Below are positions 40,012-49,805 of a DNA stretch of 64,000 nt, piece by piece. The DNA is taken from positions 1 through 64,000 of the IMG/VR virus record IMGVR_UViG_3300032224_000591, one strand, 5' to 3'. The notes under the pieces were generated by a model that made no database searches, was not told the origin of the DNA, and saw only the letters and a program-made list of their open reading frames with translations. The translations under genes and the position numbers were made by a program. The stretch is from a virus. Within the stretch, counting starts at the first letter, position 1, and every line of letters begins with the position of its first letter.

Positions 40012-42257
40012 TGGACTTTTCAGTAGAAAAGAAGATCTCTAATTTTATTGAGTCGCAGTTCCCTCAATTCTATCTGGATGAGGGCGAGAATTTTATTGCT
40101 TTCACTAAAGCCTATTATGAGTGGATGGAGACAGAGGGTGGCGCCATATATGGTGCAAGAAATATCTTCGAGTTCAGGGATATTGATAGAACACCTGACA
40201 CTATGCCATGGAACGAAGCCAGTCTTAATGGCTTTCTAGAACATTTTCAGCGTAAGTATCTCTATAGTATCCCATTTAATACGATCATCAATAAGCGCTT
40301 TCTTCTAAAGCATATCCTTGATGTCTATCGTTCTAAAGGAACTATCAGCTGTTATAAGCTTCTATTCCGCCTCATCTATAATGAGGATGTTGATATTTAC
40401 CTACCAGGTGTTAACATTTTACGCCTGTCTGATGGTAAGTGGAATGAGCCACGTTATCTAGAAGTCTCTGATAGTACACTTAACGCAAGTTTTGTAGGTA
40501 AGAAGATTCTGGGCATTGGTTCTGGTACTACAGCAATTATCGAGAGCTATAGCCGCGCGCCGATCAATGAGCAGATTATTGGCACATTCCAGCTTAGTAA
40601 TATATTACCTAAAGGCGGAAATTTCACTAAGGGTGAAAAGCTAATCACTGTAGGCGATGAGAATAATGGTATATTAATTAGTGCTGCTCCCGTCGTTATT
40701 GGTTCACTAGAGACGTTATCCATTATCAACGGTGGGCAGGATTATAAAGTCGGCGACGTTGTTAAGATTGCGCATCTATCATTGACTGGAAATGGTGCAG
40801 CTATTTCTTACGGTATTGATGGATCATTGCGTGTTACTGAGACAACAACTGCAAGCGGTGCAATACATTATGAAATACTAAATCGTGGATTTGGTGTTAC
40901 TGCAAACTCATTAATCTTTCAATATAAGACTTCAGCAAATGGTACGGGTGCAGCATTTGCGCTTGGACCACTAGCATACACAGTCCCAATTACGTACAAT
41001 ACCGATAATATTGCAGACTATCTTGATAAGGCTCTAAATACAACAGCATATGGATTTCCTGGTGCACCTACTGCAAATGCTACAACCGGTACTGTTGGTA
41101 GTGCATTAACATTTGCTACCCAGACTTTTGGGTCTATCTCAACACTGACTAATATGTTTGGTGGAAATGCCTATACCTCAAATCTAAATATTATTATACG
41201 TAGCACTCAGGATGTGACGAATGCTCATTCTGGCAACATCACATATAGTAGCACATCAAATACAATAACTGGTGTTGGAACTAGTTTTGAACGCTACTTT
41301 ACAGCCAATAGTGTTGTCTTACTGCAAGCTAATAGCTCGAATAATAATTCTAAAGAGTATGCTGTCATTAAGACTGTGACAAGTAATACGTCGATGATAT
41401 TATACGGACCACCATCATATAATTCAGTAGCTAATTTAGCATTGCATCGGGTTTCACCGGTTATTCTACCATCAAATTTTGCGCAGTATGAAACGACTGT
41501 GTCAACAAATGACGGTACGTATGCTGGAATTAACTCACAAATTCTAGCATCTCCTGTGACAGGTAGCGGCGTTATTTCTGGTTTAAGCTCAGTAAATTCT
41601 GGTAAAGGATACGTTGATCAAGAGGTTGTCGAGGCATATCTTTATGCTGGTCTAGCGGCTATTAGAATTGAGGATGGCGGTACAGCATATTCGAACGGTG
41701 ATATGATTGTGTTTGCAGGTGTGACTACCGGTACGCGTGCCTCTGGTTATGTAACAACATATGCAAATGGAACAATTATCGCTGCAACTATGACGACATC
41801 CGGATCTGGTTATACCGGTGCACCTCGATTAACAGTAAGATCTATCAATGGTAAAGGCGCTATATTAACAACAAGCGTTACTGAATTTAATGAAGCTAGT
41901 AAGATTACCGGTAGGGTAATCAAGGGCGGACTTGGTAAGACGGCCGGTTTCTGGAGTACAGATGACGGCTTCTTAGATGCGAATAAATACATTCAAGATA
42001 GCTATTTTTATCAGGATTTCTCATACCAAATTAAGACTGCAGCCACTCTTGATAAGTATAAGAACCTTCTGTATGACACATTTCACACCGCAGGTGCTCA
42101 ATTATTTGGTGAATTTAATAAAACAATGGTTGAGTCTGTCACAGCAACTATCGATACTGAATCAACAGCTGCATCGTATCTGAGCTTAATCTTTATTACT
42201 ACTGATACGAATACTATCAAGACTGATTCGAACTTCTACACGGCTGACCAACTCTAA
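40011..42257 (+). CDS. 7: gp7-like baseplate wedge protein
   Basis: A 748-residue protein after gp6. The N-terminus, ISNFIESQFPQFYLDEGENF, FTKAYYEWMETEG and HFQRKYLYSIP, is the standard start of the cyanophage-type gp7 wedge protein. Beta-rich repeats with GGTAYSNGDMIVFAG and GSGYTGAPRL follow, and the C-terminal DSYFYQDFSYQIKTAATLDK returns to the conserved form. It is shorter than T4 gp7 (1032). It overlaps gp6 by one base. Confidence 0.78.
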   Translation: MDFSVEKKISNFIESQFPQFYLDEGENFIAFTKAYYEWMETEGGAIYGARNIFEFRDIDRTPDTMPWNEASLNGFLEHFQRKYLYSIPFNTIINKRFLLKHILDVYRSKGTISCYKLLFRLIYNEDVDIYLPGVNILRLSDGKWNEPRYLEVSDSTLNASFVGKKILGIGSGTTAIIESYSRAPINEQIIGTFQLSNILPKGGNFTKGEKLITVGDENNGILISAAPVVIGSLETLSIINGGQDYKVGDVVKIAHLSLTGNGAAISYGIDGSLRVTETTTASGAIHYEILNRGFGVTANSLIFQYKTSANGTGAAFALGPLAYTVPITYNTDNIADYLDKALNTTAYGFPGAPTANATTGTVGSALTFATQTFGSISTLTNMFGGNAYTSNLNIIIRSTQDVTNAHSGNITYSSTSNTITGVGTSFERYFTANSVVLLQANSSNNNSKEYAVIKTVTSNTSMILYGPPSYNSVANLALHRVSPVILPSNFAQYETTVSTNDGTYAGINSQILASPVTGSGVISGLSSVNSGKGYVDQEVVEAYLYAGLAAIRIEDGGTAYSNGDMIVFAGVTTGTRASGYVTTYANGTIIAATMTTSGSGYTGAPRLTVRSINGKGAILTTSVTEFNEASKITGRVIKGGLGKTAGFWSTDDGFLDANKYIQDSYFYQDFSYQIKTAATLDKYKNLLYDTFHTAGAQLFGEFNKTMVESVTATIDTESTAASYLSLIFITTDTNTIKTDSNFYTADQL

Positions 42258-42269
42258 GGAATATAGGCA

Positions 42270-44432
42270 GTGGCACAACAAAATATTCTCGTAGGAACGA
42301 CTGTTAATGATGGTACCGGCGACCCACTACGCACGGCCTTCGTCAAGACACAGAATAATTTCTCTGACCTATACACTAACTATGTTTCAAATGCTCAGCT
42401 GATTGCAAACCTTGGCAATTATGTAACTACTAGTTCACTTTCTGGCAATATCGCCCTCTATTCTTCTAACAACTCATCATATCTTGGTGGTGTTGCTGCA
42501 GCATCTTATCAACTTAATTCTACACTAAATGCTAATATCTCCAGTTATCTACCATCATATGCTGGTGCTCTAAATGCTACATCTATTTCAATTGGTTCAA
42601 ATGTTACGGTTAATACGAGTGGTCTATATACCGGCAATTCGGTTGATCTGACGACTGGCGCCGGCGCAACAGTAGCTAATGACACAATCATCTTTATAGG
42701 CAATAACAGTTCGAACTCATATCTGACGACTGGAATGCTAAGTGTTAACGCGGTAACTATTGCAAACACCTCCGGTGTATACACAGGCACAGTTAACGCA
42801 GCATCTCATACAGTTGGCACCTCAACAATTGCTAACTCAACTGGTGTGTTTACTAGTATTGTAAATGGTGCGTCTATCACTGTAGGAACAACTGTTGTAG
42901 CCAACTCTACGGGTATTGTCACACCTACAGCTACAATTGGTACCTCAACAATTGCTAACTCAACTGGTGTCTATGCTGGTATAATCAATGCAACATCGCA
43001 TACAGTTGGTACCTCAACAATTGCCAACTCAACCGGTGTATATACCGGTGTAGTTAATGGTTCATCGATTACAGTCGGTACTAGCAGCATAATTAATGCT
43101 ACCGGTGTTTGGACTACCGGTGTAGTTAATGGTTCATCATATAGTATCGGTACACAGTTTGTTGCTAATACTGCTGGTGTGTATACCGGTCTAGTTAACA
43201 CTGCTGTTATCTCTATTGGTAACTCATCAGTAAACACATATATGAATAGCTCATCTATTAACATGTATGCTAATGCTGGTATGGTACCAACTCAACTGTA
43301 TATCTTTAACTCGACTATAGCTTCTACACCTTCGTATGTTCTAGCTACTGGTGTTGGCTCAATTGCAGTAACGGCTATAGCAAATGGAAGTCTTGGTACT
43401 GGCATCTATGCTTATGCACCTACCACAGGTAGTGTGGCCGGCCAGTTTGTTTCCGGTCCTTCAGGTAACGGCATTACTGCAACATCAACAAATGGTTATG
43501 GTGTATGGGCGCAGTCAAATGGATCTGCTATCTATGCTATAGCAGGTAATACATCAGCAAATATCGTAACATTAGCATCATCTGTTGGTGCTGTTATTAT
43601 GAACGTATTTGGTAATGGTAGTATTGGTTTTGGTAATACAGCACCTGTTGATCGTCTATCAGTTTCAGGTTCAATTTTCACATCTGGTTATGTTAACTCA
43701 TTCTCACACATCTCTGGTAGTTATGGTTCAGCGACTGGTGGTTCTATTCTAAACAGTACAATCCTTGCAGTTGGTAATAGCACTGTAAATGCCTACATTA
43801 ATACTACAGCGGTTTATTCTAGTTCAAATACCGGCATATACACAGCGGCTAATAGTTATATCTTCTTTAATAGTGGTCTTACAAACCGTGTTATAATTGA
43901 TAATATTGGTAGATTTGGTATTGGGACATTCCCATCACAACCACTTGATGTTAATGGTAATACCTACATCAGTGGTAATGCTCAAATTAATGGTATTGTC
44001 AATGCATCATCACTTACTGTTGGTACATCAGTCACTGCTAATGCAACTGGTGTATATACAACAGGTGTTGTAAACTCTGCCGGTATTTCTACAAGCGGCG
44101 TCTTCAACATTGCTTCTGCAAACGTCCTATCACAGGTTCTAGTTGATGGTACAACAGTCTCTTGGAATATTGCTCTTGGTCAGATTGCAACTATTACACT
44201 AGCTAACAATCGTACGATGGCTGCACCAACTAACTTAAAGGTTGGTAGCTATGTCTTATATGTTAAGCAGGATGCCGTTGGAACAAGACTTATGACATGG
44301 AACTCTGTATTTAAGTGGGCAAATGGTACTGCACCAACATTGACTACCAACGCAAACGCAACTGACGTATTAAGATTTGATTCTGATGGTACTAACTTAT
44401 ATGCCGGTTATAACACACTAAACGTTAAGTAG
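42270..44432 (+). CDS. Repetitive tail fibre-like protein with shared C-terminal domain (copy 1)
   Basis: A 720-residue protein starting at GTG 42270 with AAGGA upstream. The N-terminus, NILVGTTVNDGTGDPLRTAF, is a baseplate or fibre attachment motif. The body repeats units such as GTSTIANSTGVYTGVVNGSS. The last 90 residues (LGQIATITLANNRTMAAPTN to SDGTNLYAGYNTLNVK) match the ends of the proteins at 55775 and 59261. It lies between gp7 and gp8, an unusual place for a long fibre. Confidence 0.72.
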   Translation: MAQQNILVGTTVNDGTGDPLRTAFVKTQNNFSDLYTNYVSNAQLIANLGNYVTTSSLSGNIALYSSNNSSYLGGVAAASYQLNSTLNANISSYLPSYAGALNATSISIGSNVTVNTSGLYTGNSVDLTTGAGATVANDTIIFIGNNSSNSYLTTGMLSVNAVTIANTSGVYTGTVNAASHTVGTSTIANSTGVFTSIVNGASITVGTTVVANSTGIVTPTATIGTSTIANSTGVYAGIINATSHTVGTSTIANSTGVYTGVVNGSSITVGTSSIINATGVWTTGVVNGSSYSIGTQFVANTAGVYTGLVNTAVISIGNSSVNTYMNSSSINMYANAGMVPTQLYIFNSTIASTPSYVLATGVGSIAVTAIANGSLGTGIYAYAPTTGSVAGQFVSGPSGNGITATSTNGYGVWAQSNGSAIYAIAGNTSANIVTLASSVGAVIMNVFGNGSIGFGNTAPVDRLSVSGSIFTSGYVNSFSHISGSYGSATGGSILNSTILAVGNSTVNAYINTTAVYSSSNTGIYTAANSYIFFNSGLTNRVIIDNIGRFGIGTFPSQPLDVNGNTYISGNAQINGIVNASSLTVGTSVTANATGVYTTGVVNSAGISTSGVFNIASANVLSQVLVDGTTVSWNIALGQIATITLANNRTMAAPTNLKVGSYVLYVKQDAVGTRLMTWNSVFKWANGTAPTLTTNANATDVLRFDSDGTNLYAGYNTLNVK

Positions 44433-44443
44433 GAAAGCATTTA

Positions 44444-46009
44444 ATGGGAAAGTTATTACCAGGTTTTAGAAAAGCCTTAGTTGATGAGATTCAAAGTGGA
44501 ATTACTACTAACACTGCGCATTACTATGCGTTTGCCGCTTCGTATGTTCCAAACTCTGCTTGGGCCGCCATCTCTTCTTATGCATTACCACAAACTGCTG
44601 ATGATTATAGTGCAACATTTTCATCAGAATGGAAAATGCTCTTTGGTAAAAGAATTAATGCTAATAACATTTTTGCTATGGCAACAAGATATGATTGGGC
44701 AGCAAATACAGTCTATCAATTCTATGATGATAGGATGGATCTAAGTAATTCAAGCTTTTATGTTGTTACATCTCCAGTATCCGGATCCGGATACTTCCAA
44801 GTATATAAATGTATTGATGCTCCGGCAAATGGTGCACCTTCAACTATTCAACCAGACCTAGTACAGTCATTAAGTTTTACTAAATCAGATGGTTATACTT
44901 GGAGATATATTACATCTATTGATTATGTTACATTTGGTAAATATGCAACTACTAAGTATTTTCCAATTACATCTAATACCACAACTCAAGCAGCAGCAAA
45001 TAACTATACCAGCGTTGAGAAGGTTATTGTAACACAGGGTGGAAGTGGGTATCAAACATATCATACTGGCACTATCTCATCTGTGCCAGATCCTTATACT
45101 ATTCAAGTCTCAAGTAATGCTGCAGCTATTGACAATTATTATACTAATAATAGTATCTATATCTATGATAATGGTACTGCACAATTAAGAAATATTACAT
45201 CTTATCGTTCAACTCTTGGTGTAGGTAACTTTATCACTGTAGATACGGCTGTTAATACACAACAGATCACTGCAGGTTCTACTTCCTATAGAATCTCACC
45301 TCAAGTATATTTCGATACTGATGCTACTTCAAAGCCTAAGGCTTACACAACAATTAATGCTGTATCAAACTCTATTCTGAGTGTAGTTATAGTTGAACCT
45401 GGTGCTGGTGCAAATTGGGCCAATGCTAAAATCATCAGTAATACTGCTTATGGTTCTGGTGCATCATTAAGGGCAATTGCTCCACCTCCAGGTGGTCATG
45501 CCTCCAATCCTACAACCGAGCTTCAAGCAGAAGGTATTGGTTTCTCATTTACCTTTGCTAACACAGAAACAAATAAGATTCCAGTTAACGTGTCCTATAA
45601 TAAGATTGGTATCATTAGAAACCCAAAGCTGCTTCTTCAGAATGGCACAGGTTCTGCTAATAATACCGGTTATTTGTATGGTAATACATTTAGCCAAGTA
45701 TTGATGGGAAATATTACCCCAACTGGCGTGGTTTTCACTGTTGGTGATACTATTAATGGCGCTAATTCTAAAGCAACCGGACAAGTGGTATTCTCAAATA
45801 GTACGGTTCTGTATCTAACTGGTGACAAATACTTTTCAAATAACGAGACTGTTGTGTCAAGTGATGGAACGAAGTCCACTGCACTGACTATAAATACGTA
45901 TGGAGACATCTTTGTTGATGACGTATATCCCCTATATGTACAAAACATTGACAATGTCACCCGCTCTAACACCCAGTCTGAGACTTTCAAACTGATCATA
46001 CAGGTTTAA
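44444..46009 (+). CDS. 8: gp8-like baseplate wedge protein
   Basis: A 521-residue protein with ALVDEIQSGITTNTAHYYAF, DDYSATFSSEWKMLFGKRI, AMATRYDWAANTVYQFYDD and YFQVYKCIDAPANGAPSTIQ followed by DGYTWRYITSI. This is the cyanophage-type form of T4 gp8. The C-terminus carries LYVQNIDNVTRSNTQSET, also conserved. gp8 binds gp7 in the outer wedge. Confidence 0.86.
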   Translation: MGKLLPGFRKALVDEIQSGITTNTAHYYAFAASYVPNSAWAAISSYALPQTADDYSATFSSEWKMLFGKRINANNIFAMATRYDWAANTVYQFYDDRMDLSNSSFYVVTSPVSGSGYFQVYKCIDAPANGAPSTIQPDLVQSLSFTKSDGYTWRYITSIDYVTFGKYATTKYFPITSNTTTQAAANNYTSVEKVIVTQGGSGYQTYHTGTISSVPDPYTIQVSSNAAAIDNYYTNNSIYIYDNGTAQLRNITSYRSTLGVGNFITVDTAVNTQQITAGSTSYRISPQVYFDTDATSKPKAYTTINAVSNSILSVVIVEPGAGANWANAKIISNTAYGSGASLRAIAPPPGGHASNPTTELQAEGIGFSFTFANTETNKIPVNVSYNKIGIIRNPKLLLQNGTGSANNTGYLYGNTFSQVLMGNITPTGVVFTVGDTINGANSKATGQVVFSNSTVLYLTGDKYFSNNETVVSSDGTKSTALTINTYGDIFVDDVYPLYVQNIDNVTRSNTQSETFKLIIQV

Positions 46010-46017
46010 GGATAGAC

Positions 46018-49000
46018 ATGCCTATTAATACAGACTTAAACATTGCACCATTCTTTGACGATTTTGATGCTAACAACCAGTACTACCGCATCCTATTCAG
46101 GCCTGGAACTGCTCTTCAGGCGCGTGAGCTTACGCAGATGCAATCTATTATGCAGGGGCAAATTGAAAATTTTGGTAACTGGGCATTTAAAGACGGTGAT
46201 ATTGTTTCTGGTTGTGCTATTACTGATCAGCCGCAGATTCCATATGTGCGTATGCAGGACGCTCAGACAAATGGTGCAGGATTTAGTCCTACATTACTAG
46301 CTAATACACGTCTAGTCAGTACTTCATCTAATCTTCAGGCGCGCGTTATCCTTGGAAAACAAGGTCTAGGAACAAACTATCCTAATACAAATATCCTGTA
46401 TATTACGTATAATAATACCGGCACGGCTAACCAACAGATTTTCTCTCCGAACGAGACGATTAATGTCTATTCTATTGCAAATGGTTCTCTAGTAGCTGTT
46501 GTCAATACGTTCTCAAATACTGCTAATGCTGCAGTTACTGTAACCGGTTATGCACATGGCATATCAGTAGGTGCAGGTGTCGTTTACTTAAATGGCAATT
46601 TTATTAAGGTATTAGCGCCTACTTATGGTATTGTTAATGCTTATGGTACGGCTGCTGGAAATAACTTTGTTGGTTTCCAACTAACAGAAACAATTATCAC
46701 CGAGAATCAAGATCCTTCGCTTCTTGATAATGCACTTGGTTATCCAAATGAGAATGCTCCTGGAGCATATCGTTTGAAGCTTGAACCAACACTTGTTGCA
46801 ATGGATCAGACAAAGGCTGCAAATACAGATGGGTTTAATCCAATCGCTCAGTATAGCTTTGGTAAGCTTGTCAGTAAGGCAGAAGCTGCTAAAGACTTTC
46901 ACTCGATTGTTGATGATGCTATTTCAACACGTATCTATGAAGAAGCCGGCAACTATGTTGTTAACCCATTTGTTGTTGACACTATCTCTAATGCAGCTGC
47001 CCCCGATGCAGCTAATGCCGCTAATGGTTCATCAGATGCTACTAAAGTTCTAGCTCGTATTAATCCTGGTGTTGGTTATGCACAAGGTCATCGCGTTGAG
47101 CTTATTTCTACGCGTTATGCACCAGTACGCCGCGGTAATGATACTAACTCTTATAAGTCACAACAAGTAACCTTTAACTATGGTAGCTACTTTGTTCTTA
47201 ATGAAGTAGTTGGTAGCTTTAATCTTACAACAGTTCAAACAGTTGATCTATACAATAAGACACAAACAGCTGTAACAAGCAGAACATTTGGTAACTTATC
47301 AGTTACTGGTACTAAGATTGGTACAGCCCAAGTTCGTTGCTTTACATATAACAGCGGTATCCCTGGATTAAGAGACGCAACTTATCTGTTACATGTATTC
47401 AATATTCAGATGATCGCCGGCTATAATGTTAATCAGGTTCTGTCTGTTTACCTAGCAGGTACACCAAAAGCTGCTGGTGACCTTTCAATTGCAGGTCTGC
47501 AATCTCCTTCCACAAAAGATCAGCTATATTCCGTCGGGCGTATTGGTCTTAAGTCATTAAGAGATTCTGCTAATAATAACAATACGCAATATGTTTATAG
47601 AACACAGAACACTGCTGCAACTATGCTTGCTAATGGTTATATCTCTGTATCACTTGGTGGTTCTGCTGCTGGTGGTACTGATATTCTACCATATGGTAAT
47701 ACTGGCTCTGCTACACTTGCTTCTGGTGATGGTCAGTCATTTGTTGTAATCTCCCTGGCTAATAACCAGACAGCTGCACTTACTGGTACACTAAACTGTA
47801 GTACAACTTCAAATGTTGTTACAGCATCTTCACCTATTCTAACTTCAACATTCTATCAGGGCGATCAAGTTCTTGTTGGATCTGAAATTAGAACTGTTAC
47901 AACAGTGTCTAATGCTACAACTATGCAGCTTGATGCTGCATGGACATCTGCGTGTACAACTGCTACGTACTATAAGTTTATCCCAGCTGGTAAGATTATT
48001 CCAATCTATCAAACCGGTTCAACTGGTGGTGTGTATATTACTAATAGTACAAGTTTTGCTGTTGCAACAAACTTAGCATTAGCAGCACCTTCTACTGTAG
48101 CCGTTACTTTTGATGTTCTTAGAACTGGCACAGTGCCTGCCCAGAAAGTTATCAAGAAGAATCGCTTTATCAAGATTCAAGCATCTAATAATGCAGCTGG
48201 ACCACAAGGACCCTATTCTCTTGGTGTAGCTGATGTTCATCAGATTAGAGCAATCTACGGTTCAGCTGATGGTTCATACACAACTAGTGGCGTAGATTTA
48301 TCGGCTGCATTTGCATGGGATCATGGGCAAAAAGATACTCACTATGACTATGGTAAGATTATTCCTACCGGTGGTTATAGCCCAACAACTTATCCATACC
48401 TACTAGTTCAGCTAGATTACTTTACTCCAAACACAACACCTGGTTCTGGGTTCTTTACTGTTGAGTCATATCCAGTTGATGATACAAATTTAGCTAATAC
48501 TAATGGTATTCAGACTAAAGACATTCCTTTATATATCGACGAGGGCGGAACCCAACGTTGGTTAAGAGATTATGTAGACTTTCGTATTCCTGCAAATAAC
48601 GTATCTGCAGATACTGGTGCAATTGATACCAGTAATTCAAGTCAAGTTACTACTGCAATTGCATCGGCTACAGTTAATCCTTCTAGCACATTAACTCTTG
48701 CAGTTCCTACAACAGGATTAATGTCACCTTCATATGGTAAGAATATGCAGGCAGACTATACTGTATATCTGCCCCGCAAAGATCTTGTCATGATCACACC
48801 AGACACAACGATCAAGATTAAAGAAGGTCTATCTTCAGTTGCACCTCAGTCACCATTATCACCTGACAATGGTATGACATTAGCAGTGCTAAATATACCT
48901 GCCTATCCTTCACTGACAACAGATCAGTTAGATTCTAATCGTCTAATTAATCAGAGATCTATTAATCTAGCTAGAGATACTTCAACTGCAATCTCTATTA

Positions 49001-49791
49001 CGCTAGTTATGAATCGTCGTTATACGATGAAGGATATTGGTAAGCTTGATAACCGTATTGGTAACCTAGAGTACTATGCTGCTCTTTCTCTTCTTGAGCA
49101 GAAGGCAAAGGCTACTAACATTACTGATCAGAATGGTTTAAACCGCTTTAAGAATGGTATCTTCGTTGATCCATTTACTGACTTCCTCGGTAGTGATGTT
49201 ACTAGTCCGGAATATTCGATTGCTATCGATAAAAGAAAAGGTGTCGCTAGACCAAAGTTTGTTACTGAAGTTATTAGACTTGATTATAACACAAGCACAT
49301 CAACAAATATTCAAAAGACTGGGCGTCTTTTAACTCTTCCTTACACATCTAACACGTTTATTAGTCAGCCATATGCTACTAAATATAGATCATCAGCACA
49401 CGTAGCATCTGCATGGAATGGAACTGTTATATTAGCACCATCTTACAGCAATCATGTTGATCTAAATAATACAGCTTCTGTAAGTATTACACTTGATAAT
49501 GCAGCTCCATGGCAACAGTTTGCAAACTCACCTATGGGTTCAAACTATGGTGCTTGGCAGACAACATCAAATGTTACATCTAATGTTGTTACAACTGGTA
49601 CTCAGAGTGTAGGTGATAATTTAATGGTCGAGCTTGGTTATCAGTGGATTGATAGTACTGCTCAAGCCGCAGTTGATGCAGCAATTAGTCAATATCAGGC
49701 TCAGGGTTATACAATTGGTGGAACTTCACTTACATTTACCGGCGCGCATGGCGGTATTGGGTCGAATGCATCTGTTACAAAAATTAGTTAA
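46018..49791 (+). CDS. Large baseplate/fibre-network protein, DUF4815-like
   Basis: A 1257-residue protein whose N-terminus reads INTDLNIAPFFDDFDANNQY, YRILFRPGTALQARELTQMQ and SIMQGQIENFGNWAFKDGD, the DUF4815 opening found in large structural proteins after gp8 in T4-like phages of cyanobacteria and rhizobia. Middle parts are beta-rich. FVTEVIRLDYNTSTSTN and TYQPYATKYRSS-like text stand near the end. It probably takes the place of T4 gp10, linking wedges and fibres. Confidence 0.75.
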   Translation: MPINTDLNIAPFFDDFDANNQYYRILFRPGTALQARELTQMQSIMQGQIENFGNWAFKDGDIVSGCAITDQPQIPYVRMQDAQTNGAGFSPTLLANTRLVSTSSNLQARVILGKQGLGTNYPNTNILYITYNNTGTANQQIFSPNETINVYSIANGSLVAVVNTFSNTANAAVTVTGYAHGISVGAGVVYLNGNFIKVLAPTYGIVNAYGTAAGNNFVGFQLTETIITENQDPSLLDNALGYPNENAPGAYRLKLEPTLVAMDQTKAANTDGFNPIAQYSFGKLVSKAEAAKDFHSIVDDAISTRIYEEAGNYVVNPFVVDTISNAAAPDAANAANGSSDATKVLARINPGVGYAQGHRVELISTRYAPVRRGNDTNSYKSQQVTFNYGSYFVLNEVVGSFNLTTVQTVDLYNKTQTAVTSRTFGNLSVTGTKIGTAQVRCFTYNSGIPGLRDATYLLHVFNIQMIAGYNVNQVLSVYLAGTPKAAGDLSIAGLQSPSTKDQLYSVGRIGLKSLRDSANNNNTQYVYRTQNTAATMLANGYISVSLGGSAAGGTDILPYGNTGSATLASGDGQSFVVISLANNQTAALTGTLNCSTTSNVVTASSPILTSTFYQGDQVLVGSEIRTVTTVSNATTMQLDAAWTSACTTATYYKFIPAGKIIPIYQTGSTGGVYITNSTSFAVATNLALAAPSTVAVTFDVLRTGTVPAQKVIKKNRFIKIQASNNAAGPQGPYSLGVADVHQIRAIYGSADGSYTTSGVDLSAAFAWDHGQKDTHYDYGKIIPTGGYSPTTYPYLLVQLDYFTPNTTPGSGFFTVESYPVDDTNLANTNGIQTKDIPLYIDEGGTQRWLRDYVDFRIPANNVSADTGAIDTSNSSQVTTAIASATVNPSSTLTLAVPTTGLMSPSYGKNMQADYTVYLPRKDLVMITPDTTIKIKEGLSSVAPQSPLSPDNGMTLAVLNIPAYPSLTTDQLDSNRLINQRSINLARDTSTAISITLVMNRRYTMKDIGKLDNRIGNLEYYAALSLLEQKAKATNITDQNGLNRFKNGIFVDPFTDFLGSDVTSPEYSIAIDKRKGVARPKFVTEVIRLDYNTSTSTNIQKTGRLLTLPYTSNTFISQPYATKYRSSAHVASAWNGTVILAPSYSNHVDLNNTASVSITLDNAAPWQQFANSPMGSNYGAWQTTSNVTSNVVTTGTQSVGDNLMVELGYQWIDSTAQAAVDAAISQYQAQGYTIGGTSLTFTGAHGGIGSNASVTKIS

Positions 49792-49805
49792 TTTGGAGAT
49801 ATAAA

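Noticed and set aside
42800-43150. Repeats in the 42270 gene as a diversity-generating template
   Set aside because: No reverse transcriptase or variable-repeat/template-repeat pair with adenine bias was seen in the window.
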